This document shows, piece after piece, positions 52,052 to 60,904 of a stretch of DNA of 64,000 nucleotides. This DNA comes from HTCC2207 sp002685195 (lineage in GTDB: Bacteria > Pseudomonadota > Gammaproteobacteria > Pseudomonadales > Porticoccaceae). Each line of letters begins with the position of its first letter. Positions within the stretch are counted from its first letter, which is position 1. The notes beneath the pieces were generated by a model that saw only the letters and a list, made by a program, of their open reading frames with translations, did no database searches and was not told the DNA's origin. The stretch covers positions 124,001-188,000 of the forward strand of contig CP179212.1 in assembly GCA_051201675.1 (NCBI GenBank). The letters are read 5' to 3'. Both the position numbers and the translations under genes were made by a program.

Positions 52052-52067
52052 AGTGATGCAAATCACA
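52052..52067. promoter_or_regulatory. CRP- or FNR-type binding site between dsbD and the copper chaperone gene
   Basis: AGTGA-TGCAAA-TCACA at 52052-52067 matches the CRP consensus (TGTGA-N6-TCACA) at nine of ten positions. The inner TGAT-GCAA-ATCA also fits the FNR/ANR core. It lies 121 bases before dsbD and 67 before the + strand gene. CRP is encoded in this window; an FNR homologue is not. Confidence 0.6.
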
Positions 52068-52133
52068 AAATATGGTTGTTGCGCCCACTAACAGTATTGT
52101 CACCATGTTATAGTTATAGAGAGGGAAAATTTT

Positions 52134-52631
52134 ATGAAACGATTTCACGCAGTAGCTTTATTTCTGTTGGTACCAACTTTCTTTAGTACAGCTATCTCAG
52201 TTCCATCTTTGGCTCAAGAGTTAAGTCAGTCTCCAAAAAATCAGATGCTAACTATTAGTGATGCCTACATTCGCACAATGCCCCCAGGACAAACAGTCAC
52301 TGCGGCATTTCTACGAGTCGCAAATACTAGTGATATGGACTGTAAAATACTTTTAGCCACGTCTGAGTTAACTAATCGTATTGAATTTCATGAGCATGTT
52401 CATTCGGGCGGTATGATGAAGATGCGTGAGAAAAAAACGGTATCGGTTGATGCAGGACAGATAGTGGATTTTTCCCCTGGCGCATTGCACCTCATGATTT
52501 TTAATGTGAAGGCACCTCTTGTTGAGGGTAATACTACAAAATTTGAGTTACAGACTGATCGCTGTGGTGACTATCCTGTTGAACTGGATATAAGAAGCCC
52601 GCTTCGGCCTAAGATGAAGGATCATCATTAA
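52134..52631 (+). CDS. PCu(A)C family periplasmic copper chaperone
   Basis: Small exported protein, 165 aa, of the DUF461/PCu(A)C type that delivers Cu(I) to cytochrome oxidase. A signal peptide (MKRFHAVALFLLVPTFFSTAISVPSLA) precedes a cupredoxin-like fold. The copper ligand pattern H(M)X10MX21HXM is visible as EFHEHVHSGGMMKMR followed by LHLMIFNVK. Its stop overlaps the next ATG by one base (TAATG). Its neighbour dsbD also serves cytochrome maturation. Confidence 0.88.
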   Translation: MKRFHAVALFLLVPTFFSTAISVPSLAQELSQSPKNQMLTISDAYIRTMPPGQTVTAAFLRVANTSDMDCKILLATSELTNRIEFHEHVHSGGMMKMREKKTVSVDAGQIVDFSPGALHLMIFNVKAPLVEGNTTKFELQTDRCGDYPVELDIRSPLRPKMKDHH

Positions 52632-53692
52632 TGGGAATATTACATGGGATCTTTTCAAGATGGCGCCGACTATTTAATGGTGTAGGTGATACATTGACTG
52701 AAGATTATATTGGCCAGAATGCACCTAAGGGATTACGTTTTGGTTTTTATGCTGCCCTAGCTATCTTTGTGTTTTTGACAATTGTGGGAATCTACTGGAG
52801 CAGCGAGCCAGAAGAGTTTGAGGTTAAAGCGCTCTCAAATTCTGCCTCTGGATCTGTTATTGGAGCAACTACAACAAACACCTTAATTAATGTCGTTGAT
52901 ATTTTACTGGATAAGCCAGGAGGATATCTCAGTAACGATATTATGCCGCCGGCAGTGTGGTTAGATAATTTACCGAGCTGGGAGTATGGCGTTTTAATTC
53001 AGGTGAGAGATCTCAGCAAAGCGATGCGTGAATCTTTTAGTCGATCCCAGTCCCAGTCCACTGAAGATCGTGATCTTGCATTAGCGGAACCTCGTTTTAA
53101 TGTCGATCATGTCCGATGGGCGGCACCCTGGCCAGAGAGTGAATATGGGGAGGGGCGAAATTATTTAGAAAACTATGTGGTCCGACTGAGTGACAAAGAA
53201 GCATTTAATGCTCAATTCTATGCCCGAGCTGATAATTTACGGTATTGGTTGGGTACTGTAGAAAAACGTATGGGCAGCCTTTCTCAGCGGCTCTCCGCAA
53301 GTGTCGGCCAACGCCGCATTAATACTGACTTGTCAGGAAGTGATGGCGCCCGGCAATCTACGGACTCTCCACGGGAGTTGATGGTTAAAACTAGCTGGTG
53401 GCAGATCGACAACGTGTTTTATGAGGCACGCGGCACCTCATGGGCGCTGTTGCACTTTTTACGAGCTATCGAGGTTGATTTTGGTGATGTATTGGAAAAG
53501 AAAAATGCCGTTGCCAGTGTCCAGCAAATTATCCGTGAATTAGAAATGACCCAGCAACCAATTCAATCTCCAATAATTGTTAATGGAGGAGGGTTTGGGT
53601 TATTAGCCAATCATTCCCTCGTGATGGCCTCTTATATCAGCCGTGCTAACGCAGCTATTATTGATTTACGTGAATTACTGTCAAAAGGCTAG
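52631..53692 (+). CDS. DUF2333 family membrane-anchored protein
   Basis: A 353-aa protein with one N-terminal TM segment (GFYAALAIFVFLTIVGIYW, about residues 36-54) and a large extracytoplasmic domain. It contains IDVVDILLDKPGGYLSNDIMPP-like text (VVDILLDKPGGYLSNDI), WEYGVLIQVRDLSKAMRESFSRSQS and WWQIDNVFYEARGTSWALLHFLRAIE, the DUF2333 signature. Function unknown. It starts directly on the end of the copper chaperone gene, so the two are probably co-transcribed. Confidence 0.85.
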   Translation: MGILHGIFSRWRRLFNGVGDTLTEDYIGQNAPKGLRFGFYAALAIFVFLTIVGIYWSSEPEEFEVKALSNSASGSVIGATTTNTLINVVDILLDKPGGYLSNDIMPPAVWLDNLPSWEYGVLIQVRDLSKAMRESFSRSQSQSTEDRDLALAEPRFNVDHVRWAAPWPESEYGEGRNYLENYVVRLSDKEAFNAQFYARADNLRYWLGTVEKRMGSLSQRLSASVGQRRINTDLSGSDGARQSTDSPRELMVKTSWWQIDNVFYEARGTSWALLHFLRAIEVDFGDVLEKKNAVASVQQIIRELEMTQQPIQSPIIVNGGGFGLLANHSLVMASYISRANAAIIDLRELLSKG

Positions 53693-53697
53693 TTCTG

Positions 53698-54378
53698 TTA
53701 AGGGGCTGGATAGTGCTTCACAATGCCATTTTGAGTTGCCAGAAACATAACGTCCGCCGGTTTTAGTGCGAAGAGACCATTGGTTACAACACCAGTGATT
53801 TGGTTGATTTTTTCTTCTAGAGCGCAAGCCGATCCAATCGGATGAAAATTGTGAACATCAATTATGAGATTACCGTTGTCTGTAACTACATTGTCACGCC
53901 AGACAGGATCGCCCCCCAATTTAACGAGTTCTCTGCCTACATGACTTCTAGCCATGGGAATGACCTCTACTGGGAGAGGAAACTTACCTAAATGTTCCAC
54001 CCACTTACTTTCATCAGCAATACAAACAAATTCATTGGCTACGGCGGTAACAATTTTTTCCCGAGTGAGGGCTGCACCGCCCCCTTTAACAAGTTCTAGC
54101 CTAGGATTTGCTTCATCAGCACCGTCAACATAAACAGTAACTTCAGACACCGTGTTTAATTCATAAACTGCAATACCATGTTCTTTAAGCCTTTCAGCAG
54201 AGCCTTCAGAGCTGGCGACGGTGGCTAAAAATTTATGTTTATGGGGAGCAATTAAATCTATAAAACAATTTGCCGTTGACCCTGTGCCTATGCCAACAAT
54301 ACTGTCTGGCTCAATCTTTTCCAACACATAATCCACCGCGGCTTGCGCAACGGCCTGCTTCAGTTCATTTTGATCCAC
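53698..54378 (-). CDS. rpiA: Ribose-5-phosphate isomerase A
   Basis: Interconverts ribose 5-phosphate and ribulose 5-phosphate. I choose the GTG ending at 54378 (VDQNELKQAVAQAAVDYV), with a GGGGTG site upstream; an in-frame ATG at 54468 would add 30 atypical residues. The 226-aa protein has VGIGTGSTANCFIDL, VYVDGADEANPRLELVKGGGAALTREKI (catalytic Asp and Glu) and VVTNGLFAL. It is divergent from ilvA, as in Pseudomonas. Confidence 0.95.
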   Translation of the reverse strand: MDQNELKQAVAQAAVDYVLEKIEPDSIVGIGTGSTANCFIDLIAPHKHKFLATVASSEGSAERLKEHGIAVYELNTVSEVTVYVDGADEANPRLELVKGGGAALTREKIVTAVANEFVCIADESKWVEHLGKFPLPVEVIPMARSHVGRELVKLGGDPVWRDNVVTDNGNLIIDVHNFHPIGSACALEEKINQITGVVTNGLFALKPADVMFLATQNGIVKHYPAP

Positions 54379-54535
54379 GAAACACCCCAAGGTTATTCTT
54401 ATGACTTGTTTTTCTAAGATTATACGATGATTGTCCAAAGAAAACAGAATCATGATTTCATAAAGCATAAGAAACTGGCTTAAACAGTCATATCAAACTA
54501 CCATTAGCGATTGAACTCAAAAGTTTGGACTTTTT

Positions 54536-56050
54536 ATGCCGCAGAAGTATGTTAAAAAAATTCTTGACGCCCGTATTTACGACTTAGCCGTAGAGACGCC
54601 GGTGGATGCGGCACCACTATTGTCCCAGCGATTAAATAATGAGATCTTGTTAAAGAGGGAAGATTTACAACCAGTCTTTTCATTTAAGCTTCGAGGGGCC
54701 TACAACAAGCTCCGTCAATTATCTAAAGCTCAATTAGAGGCGGGAGTGATTGCTGCCTCTGCAGGGAATCATGCCCAGGGATTAGCTCTTGCTGCTCAAA
54801 AAATGGGAGTGAAGGCGACCATTGTGATGCCCATAACGACCCCAAAAATTAAGGTTGATGCAGTCAGAGGTTGGGGTGCTAATGTGGTTTTGTTTGGCGA
54901 TAATTATGATGCTGCCGCAGGTCATGCAAATGAATTGATTGAGCAACACGGCATGACCTATATTCATCCTTTCGATGATCCCGATATTATCGCTGGTCAG
55001 GGAACGGTGGGTATGGAGATTTTACGTCAGTTGCCAGGTAAGTTAGATGCGATTTTTATTGCCGTTGGCGGCGGCGGCCTTTGTGCCGGTGTGGCAGCTT
55101 ATGTCAAATATGTTCGTCCGGGAGTTAAGATAATTGCTGTGGAGTCTGATGATGCCGCCTGTCTTGATGCTGCTATGAAGGCCGGAAAACGAGTTAGGCT
55201 AAAAGAAGTGGGTATTTTTGCAGATGGCACAGCCGTAGCTGAGGTTGGCAAAGAAACGTTTCGAATTCTTAAAGATTTGGTCGATGAGGTTATTACAGTT
55301 AGTACAGATGAAATCTGCGCCGCTATTAAAGATGTTTATAACGATACGCGAGCTATTTGCGAGCCCTCTGGAGCCATGGGTGCTGCTGGGCTAAAAAAGT
55401 ATGTGGAGCAACATGGTGTTGTTGGCCAGACGCTACTGGCGGTTCAATGTGGTGCTAATATTGATTTTGACCGCTTGCGATATATTTCTGAACGTACCGA
55501 GGTAGGCGAAAAACGCGAGGCTATCTTGGCCGTTTCATTAGATGAAAAGCCAGGGAGTTTTAGAAACTTCTGTGAGGCTTTGGGCGTGCGCACAATCTCT
55601 GAATTTAACTATCGTTTTAGCGATGCTAAACAAGCGCAAATTTTTGTGGGTTTAAAGGTAACCTCTGACGAGGATCGTTTCCAGTTGATTAAAGATTTAA
55701 CTCAACAGGGATACCCAGTATCCGATCTGACCGATAGTGAAATTGCCAAGTCACATATTCGTCACATGGTGGGAGGAAGATCTCCTCAGGTGGGCCAAGA
55801 GCAGGTTTTTCGTTTCGAATTTCCCGAACGTCCCAGTGCCTTGCTGAACTTCCTCATTCAACTAGGCGATGGACTGAATATCTCAATGTTCCATTACCGT
55901 AATCATGGATCAGCCTTTGGTAAAGTGCTGGTCGGGTTTCAGGCTTCAAAGAAAGATGGCCTAGAGGTTAAAGGGTTTTTGGATGATTTGGGTTACCCCT
56001 ATGAAGACGAGACTAACAATGAAGCCTACCAATTTTTTCTTGGCAGCTAA
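54536..56050 (+). CDS. ilvA: Threonine dehydratase, biosynthetic
   Basis: Deaminates threonine to 2-oxobutanoate, the first committed step to isoleucine. The 504-aa PLP enzyme has the Schiff-base lysine in PVFSFKLRGAYNKL, SAGNHAQGLALAA, VGGGGLCAGVAAY and two C-terminal ACT-like regulatory domains (EKREAILAVSLDEKPGSFR, VFRFEFPERPSALLNFL), consistent with isoleucine feedback. It is convergent with pyk. Confidence 0.97.
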   Translation: MPQKYVKKILDARIYDLAVETPVDAAPLLSQRLNNEILLKREDLQPVFSFKLRGAYNKLRQLSKAQLEAGVIAASAGNHAQGLALAAQKMGVKATIVMPITTPKIKVDAVRGWGANVVLFGDNYDAAAGHANELIEQHGMTYIHPFDDPDIIAGQGTVGMEILRQLPGKLDAIFIAVGGGGLCAGVAAYVKYVRPGVKIIAVESDDAACLDAAMKAGKRVRLKEVGIFADGTAVAEVGKETFRILKDLVDEVITVSTDEICAAIKDVYNDTRAICEPSGAMGAAGLKKYVEQHGVVGQTLLAVQCGANIDFDRLRYISERTEVGEKREAILAVSLDEKPGSFRNFCEALGVRTISEFNYRFSDAKQAQIFVGLKVTSDEDRFQLIKDLTQQGYPVSDLTDSEIAKSHIRHMVGGRSPQVGQEQVFRFEFPERPSALLNFLIQLGDGLNISMFHYRNHGSAFGKVLVGFQASKKDGLEVKGFLDDLGYPYEDETNNEAYQFFLGS

Positions 56051-56070
56051 CCCCTGTGTAAAGGGGCTAG
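56047..56070. terminator. Small hairpin between convergent ilvA and pyk
   Basis: CTAACCCCT at 56047-56055 pairs with AGGGGCTAG at 56062-56070 apart from one mismatch, around a GTGTAA loop. No T tract follows, so it is at best a weak terminator shared by both genes. Confidence 0.4.
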
Positions 56071-56087
56071 CCACTTTGAGGGACCTG

Positions 56088-57497
56088 TTAGAGTAGGTCT
56101 GAAATCTGTCTAATTTGTATTGCCTCAAATCCAGATCCAGCAAGGGCATCCGAAATAACTACTACAGGATCCTCCGGGGAAAAATCATTTCTTTTAAGCA
56201 TTACGGCAGCAGCAGCAGCCAGTGTCTTCTCTGGGTCTTTGCTAAAACTGATCTGATAGCTTAAAACATTACGGTTTAGCATTAACTGTCGCATGGTCCG
56301 ATCATTATCTGTGAAAGCACAGATGATAGATTCTTGAGGATGACAGTTGGTAACTCGATTTGCCATGCGGCCACGCCGGGTGGGAACAATTATCGCTTTA
56401 GCGGAGATAGATTCAGCTAAGGTCACAGCAGCTCTTGCTATCTGTTGTTTGTCTTCATTGATTTCCAAATTGTCGGTGAACAAAAGACCTCTGCTGCTTT
56501 CGGTAGAGCGAGCGATTCGATCCAGCATTTCCACACACTTGATTGGGTACTTGCCAACAGTTGTCTCGCCGGACAACATAATAGCATCGGATTCTTCGTA
56601 CACTGCGTTAGCAACATCGGTGACCTCTGCCCGCGTGGGAATAGGATTTTCGATCATAGATTCGAGCATGTGTGTAGCGACAATTACACGCTTGCCCATC
56701 TCAGCGCAGGTACGAATAATACGGCGCTGAATTCTGGGTAATACTTCCAATGGTATCTCGACACCTAAGTCTCCGCGAGCGACCATAATGCCGTCAGCAG
56801 CATCGACAATTTCTACCATGTTAGTGATAGCTTCTTGGTCTTCTAGCTTTGCAACCACTTTTATTTCGTCCGCTTTGTCGCCAAGAAGAGCACGTAATTG
56901 ATGGACATCCTCAGCCTCTCTGACAAAGGAAAGAGCAATAAAATCCACATTCTGACTCATACCAAATTCAATATCACGTCGGTCTTTGTCTGTGATAGCA
57001 GGCAAATTCACTCGTATTCCTGGCAGGTTGACGTGGCGTTTGCTCTTTAACAAACCTCCGTCAATGACTTTAACCTGCATCATACGATCTTGTTTTTCAA
57101 GCACTTGCAGATTAATCAAACCATTATCAACAGTAATTGTATCGCCAATATCAACATCGTTGATAAGGTCATCATAGTTAACGTGAATCGAGGACTCTTC
57201 AACATTTTCTGCGCCTCGAGCAACAATAGAAATTGTATCTCCCTCGTTGAGATGTAAGTCATTTACCATATCACCAGTACGTATCTCCGGACCTTGAGTA
57301 TCAAGGAGGATCGCCACTGGATGATCAAGTTTAGTATTTAACTGCTTTATTGATTCGATGATTTTCGCGTGTGACTCATGGCTACCATGGGACATATTCA
57401 ATCTGGCGATATTCATGCCCGCAGTGGCTAGCTTCTCCAGCATTTCAATGGATTCTGTGACTGGTCCGATGGTGCAAATTATCTTGGTCTTGCGCAT
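56088..57497 (-). CDS. pyk: Pyruvate kinase
   Basis: Transfers phosphate from phosphoenolpyruvate to ADP. The 469-aa protein has RKTKIICTIGPVTES, GMNIARLNMSHGSHE, LLDTQGPEIRTG, the catalytic segment VAKLEDQEAITN and GIMVARGDLGVEIP, with GKRVIVATHMLESM next and a C-terminal regulatory-type domain. Its start lies inside the end of the cyclo-ligase gene (19-base overlap), so the two are probably co-transcribed. I cannot say whether it is the PykA or PykF type. Confidence 0.95.
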   Translation of the reverse strand: MRKTKIICTIGPVTESIEMLEKLATAGMNIARLNMSHGSHESHAKIIESIKQLNTKLDHPVAILLDTQGPEIRTGDMVNDLHLNEGDTISIVARGAENVEESSIHVNYDDLINDVDIGDTITVDNGLINLQVLEKQDRMMQVKVIDGGLLKSKRHVNLPGIRVNLPAITDKDRRDIEFGMSQNVDFIALSFVREAEDVHQLRALLGDKADEIKVVAKLEDQEAITNMVEIVDAADGIMVARGDLGVEIPLEVLPRIQRRIIRTCAEMGKRVIVATHMLESMIENPIPTRAEVTDVANAVYEESDAIMLSGETTVGKYPIKCVEMLDRIARSTESSRGLLFTDNLEINEDKQQIARAAVTLAESISAKAIIVPTRRGRMANRVTNCHPQESIICAFTDNDRTMRQLMLNRNVLSYQISFSKDPEKTLAAAAAVMLKRNDFSPEDPVVVISDALAGSGFEAIQIRQISDLL

Positions 57498-58069
57498 ATT
57501 AGTTCTTTCTCTGTGGCAATTAGGTGTAAAGGAATATCCCAGCTTTGACTAGAGATCTGAGGTACTTCTTGAATACTGTGGGCGAGTCCCACCAAGGTGA
57601 GGCTTGAGGTTTCTTGCTCTTTCATGAAAGCCAGAGCGCGATCATAGTACCCGCCGCCCATGCCTATGCGATTTCCTTGTCTGTCAAACCCGACCAAAGG
57701 CATAAACAAAACATCTAAAGATTGGGGGAATACGATTTTCCCTTCATCAAACGAAGGCTCCAAGATACCATAACGATTGGGCTTTAATTTGGTATTTGCG
57801 TCAAAAGGCCCGAAATATAAGTTGTTTGTTTTGTTTGGACCTACAATAGGCAAAAAACATTGTTTGTTTAAATTTTCTGCAGATGCCATTAGTGCCGCCG
57901 GATCAATCTCTCCATCATTCGCAATATAGAAACCAATTTTTTGAGCATCTGTAAATACAGACTCATTACATAAGTATGATGCGAGTTGCTCTGAGGCGGA
58001 GTGTTGCAGCTGAGGCGACAGCGAACGTCTTTTGACGCGCAACTGCTTTCGAATGTCGTTGATACTCAT
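57479..58069 (-). CDS. ygfA: 5-formyltetrahydrofolate cyclo-ligase
   Basis: ATP-dependent conversion of 5-formyl-THF to methenyl-THF. The 196-aa protein has the family start IRKQLRVKRRSLSP, VGFYIANDGEIDP, GILEPS and the C-terminal ATP/substrate segment PLVGFDRQGNRIGMGGGYYDRAL. It lies directly downstream of the 6S RNA gene, the arrangement known in E. coli (ssrS-ygfA), where both share a transcript. Confidence 0.93.
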   Translation of the reverse strand: MSINDIRKQLRVKRRSLSPQLQHSASEQLASYLCNESVFTDAQKIGFYIANDGEIDPAALMASAENLNKQCFLPIVGPNKTNNLYFGPFDANTKLKPNRYGILEPSFDEGKIVFPQSLDVLFMPLVGFDRQGNRIGMGGGYYDRALAFMKEQETSSLTLVGLAHSIQEVPQISSQSWDIPLHLIATEKELICARPR

Positions 58070-58091
58070 TGCCTTATCTCAGCTGTTATAA

Positions 58092-58261
58092 AACCCCAGA
58101 ATGCCGCTGCCAACGTGGCCTTGAACCGAAGAGTTCAAGGTGGCGACTCTCGCAACATATCAGGCGTTCCGACGCACGGAATTGCACAACAATGTTGACA
58201 GAAAGAAGCCGGATAATAATTATCGGCTCAGGGACTTCTTGGCTGGCAAACATCCCAGGAG
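58092..58261 (-). ncRNA. ssrS: 6S RNA
   Basis: The gap between zapA and ygfA has the 6S RNA landmarks read leftward. TATACT at 58272-58267 is a -10 box. The 5' arm TCCTGGGATGT pairs, with several G-U pairs, with GCATTCTGGGG at the 3' end. AAGTCCCTGAGCCGATAAT matches the conserved 5' side of the central bubble, and ACCTTGAAC-TCTTC-GGTTCAAGG is the hairpin also seen in E. coli 6S RNA. Length is about 170 nt. It binds sigma-70 RNA polymerase and damps transcription in stationary phase. Ends are approximate. Confidence 0.9.
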
Positions 58262-58340
58262 GAACCAGTATAACAGACCGAGTTTGAAAAATAGCGGGTT
58301 ATAGGATAAATCGAGGGAGTTTTTTAGAGCTTTAAAGGGT

Positions 58341-58637
58341 TTAGCTGGCCAAATCATCTAACACAGAATTTAACTTTGAATCCATCGAGCTTAACAAGCC
58401 GGAAGCGTCACTATTTTGCTTTGCAGTGTGTTCGGTGCGAATTAAATCGTGGGCTAAATTTAACGCCGCCATGACCGCGATTCGTTCAAGGCCAATAATA
58501 TGTGATCCGCGGCGAATTTCTTCCATTTTATCGTTTAGCAACTGCGCTGAATATTCTAAGGCTTCTCGTTCTTCTGGAGCGCAATTAACTTGGTACTCTT
58601 TGTCGAGGATATTAATTTTTAAAGAAATATTAGACAT
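58341..58637 (-). CDS. zapA: Cell division protein ZapA
   Basis: Promotes FtsZ protofilament bundling at the division ring. The 98-aa protein has the globular N-terminal head (VSLKINILDKEYQVNC-like: ISLKINILDKEYQVNCAPEE) followed by a long coiled coil. LERIAVMAALNLAHDLI is the characteristic segment. I use the ATG ending at 58637; a GTG at 58643 is possible. Two bases separate it from the upstream coiled-coil gene. Confidence 0.92.
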   Translation of the reverse strand: MSNISLKINILDKEYQVNCAPEEREALEYSAQLLNDKMEEIRRGSHIIGLERIAVMAALNLAHDLIRTEHTAKQNSDASGLLSSMDSKLNSVLDDLAS

Positions 58638-58639
58638 TA

Positions 58640-58852
58640 TCACTCTGCACTCAATGCTTGAAGACGATTGATCATAGTCTCTACCTTTTGCCTGGCCATC
58701 TCATTTTTTTTCATCAACTGACTGCGCTCACCAAGAAGATCACCTTCTCGCTCTCGCAATGCCTTGTTATCTCGCTTCAACTGCTGGCAGAGCTCTATGA
58801 GGCGATCGAGTTTTTCTTCAAAATTATCAGTGTCTGTCATGATTCGGTTCAT
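58640..58852 (-). CDS. TIGR02449 family coiled-coil protein, 70 aa
   Basis: A small, highly charged protein predicted to be one continuous coiled coil (EEKLDRLIELCQQLKRDNKALR onward, heptad leucines). Members sit directly upstream of zapA in many gammaproteobacteria and recall ZapB in size and form. A division role through ZapA is inferred from position. Confidence 0.82.
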   Translation of the reverse strand: MNRIMTDTDNFEEKLDRLIELCQQLKRDNKALREREGDLLGERSQLMKKNEMARQKVETMINRLQALSAE

Positions 58853-58991
58853 ACCATTACGAAAGGATGTGAGAAACCTTGATAACTATAGGCATTGTGT
58901 AGGTGTTGGTCAATTACAAGATTGCATGAACTAAGATGCAGGGACAATCTAAGAGTGATAGGATGCGGTTCGAACTTGATGAGGTACATAC

Positions 58992-59537
58992 GTGACATTT
59001 GAACAACTTGAAGACTTGTTTTACTCGCTTAAGATTAATGCCAGCCCTTCTGCATTTCATGGCTTTCTGTGTGGCAGATTAACCTGTGGTGCGGTGGAGA
59101 TTGAGCACCTAATTGAAGTATCCTCTGCGTGGCTTGCGCTGTCTGAAGAACAAGCTGAAGTTGCGGAAAGTGAGCTGAGAGATTTTTATGAAACTTCTTT
59201 AAGTAATCTTGAAGATCTATCATTCCTTTTCCAACCCATATTACCTGATGATGAATTGCCACTTAGCGAGCGATTAGTTGCCGTTGGAGAATGGTGCAGC
59301 AACTATATCTCAGGGCTTGCTGAGGGGCTTGGAGAAGAATTCGAGATTTCAGAGGACGGCAAAGAGGCGCTAGATGATTTAGCTGCTATTGGCCAAATTT
59401 CTGTTGATTTTGAATCAGAGGACGATGGTGAACGTGATTACACTGAACTTGTAGAATATGTCAGATTAGGTGTTCAGGTTATATTTACCGATCTTCATCC
59501 AGATTTAAGCGTTGAATCAACACCAACTATTCATTAA
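58992..59537 (+). CDS. ygfB: UPF0149 family protein (YgfB-like)
   Basis: Acidic 181-aa helical protein. It starts with GTG at 58992 with GAGG at 58981. Family segments are SPSAFHGFLCGRLTCG near the start and GEWCSNYISGLAEGLGE in the middle, with a C-terminal DDGERDYTELVEYVRLGVQ. In Pseudomonas YgfB influences ampDh3 and beta-lactam response, but the general role is unclear. It heads the ygfB-pepP-ubiH-ubiI run. Confidence 0.93.
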   Translation: MTFEQLEDLFYSLKINASPSAFHGFLCGRLTCGAVEIEHLIEVSSAWLALSEEQAEVAESELRDFYETSLSNLEDLSFLFQPILPDDELPLSERLVAVGEWCSNYISGLAEGLGEEFEISEDGKEALDDLAAIGQISVDFESEDDGERDYTELVEYVRLGVQVIFTDLHPDLSVESTPTIH

Positions 59538-59583
59538 CACTAAAAACTTGATGTTTTTATGAGCATCGTCAGGAGCTGTTAGC

Positions 59584-60894
59584 ATGACCACCAATAAAGA
59601 GTATGCCGCTAGACGCAAAGATTTAATGTCGCAGATGCATAAAAATAGTATTGCTATTATTTCATCTGCACCCGAAAAAATCCGTTCTCGAGATACTCAT
59701 TACCCCTATAAGCAGAATGTAAACTTGTCCTATCTTTGTGGGTTTCCCGAACCTGAGTCTGTATTGGTTTTAATTCCAGGCCGTGAAAATGGCGAAACTG
59801 TTCTTTTTTGTCGCGACAAAGATCCATTGCGCGAGACTTGGGATGGCTATCGAGAGGGCCCTGACGGTGCAGTTAAAAACTTTGGTGCGGATGATGCATT
59901 TCCTATCTCTGATATAGACGATATTTTGCCCAACTTAATTGAAGGTAAAGATCGTCTGTACTACGCCATAGGTAAGGACCCAGAATTTGATAAACATTTA
60001 ATGGACTGGATTAATCATGTTCGTAGTCAGCGAGGTAACGGTGCTCTTCCTCCAGGCGAATTTGTTGATCTTGATCATTTCATCAATGAGATGCGTTTAT
60101 TTAAAACTGCCGGTGAAGTCAAAATTATGCGCAAAGCGGGTGAGATATCAGCGAAAGCTCATGTTCGAGCTATGAAAGCCAGTCGACCAGGTGTTTTTGA
60201 GTATCAGTTACAAGCTGAGATTGAACATGAATTTGCGATGTCGGGATCCGTAGGTCCCGCCTACAGTAGCATTGTGGGTGGAGGAAAGAACGGCTGTGTA
60301 TTGCATTATGTTGAAAATAAAGATCCCTTGCGGGATGGCGATCTGGTACTTATAGATGCAGGCTGTGAATATCAGAATTACGCTGCTGATATTACACGCA
60401 CCTTCCCAGTCAACGGTAAATTTAGTGTTGAGCAAGCTGCAATTTATGATGTTGTTCTAAAGGCTCAGGCGGACGCTATCGCTATGATTGGCCCAGGGAT
60501 TGAGTACAACAAAACTAATGAAGCGACTATTCGCACTATTACTCAGGGACTTGTCGATCTTGGGCTTCTTCAGGGAGACGTAGATGAGTTAATTGCCAAT
60601 GAAGCGCATCGAGAGTTTTATATGCATGGCGCTGGACATTGGTTAGGTATGGATGTCCATGATGTTGGTGATTATAAAATAGAAGGGCAATGGAGAGTCT
60701 ATGAGCCGGGTATGGTAGTGACTATAGAGCCGGGGATTTATATTGCTCCAGGCAGCCCAAATATTGATGAAAAATGGCATGGTATTGCTGTCCGGATCGA
60801 GGATGATATTGTGGTCACCAAGGATGGAAATGAAAATTTAACATCTGCAGTGCCTAAGGAGAGGAACGAAATCGAAGCTTTAATGGCGGGATGA
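59584..60894 (+). CDS. pepP: Xaa-Pro aminopeptidase
   Basis: Removes N-terminal residues next to proline; a dimetal (Mn) pita-bread enzyme. The 436-aa protein has the N-terminal creatinase-like domain (LSYLCGFPEPESVLVL) and catalytic domain with metal ligands in LIDAGCEYQNYAADITRTFP (two Asp), HGAGHWLGMDVHDVG (His), TIEPGIY (Glu) and VRIEDDIVV (Glu). It is followed by ubiH after 10 bases. Confidence 0.96.
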   Translation: MTTNKEYAARRKDLMSQMHKNSIAIISSAPEKIRSRDTHYPYKQNVNLSYLCGFPEPESVLVLIPGRENGETVLFCRDKDPLRETWDGYREGPDGAVKNFGADDAFPISDIDDILPNLIEGKDRLYYAIGKDPEFDKHLMDWINHVRSQRGNGALPPGEFVDLDHFINEMRLFKTAGEVKIMRKAGEISAKAHVRAMKASRPGVFEYQLQAEIEHEFAMSGSVGPAYSSIVGGGKNGCVLHYVENKDPLRDGDLVLIDAGCEYQNYAADITRTFPVNGKFSVEQAAIYDVVLKAQADAIAMIGPGIEYNKTNEATIRTITQGLVDLGLLQGDVDELIANEAHREFYMHGAGHWLGMDVHDVGDYKIEGQWRVYEPGMVVTIEPGIYIAPGSPNIDEKWHGIAVRIEDDIVVTKDGNENLTSAVPKERNEIEALMAG

Positions 60895-60904
60895 CTAGTA
60901 ATTA

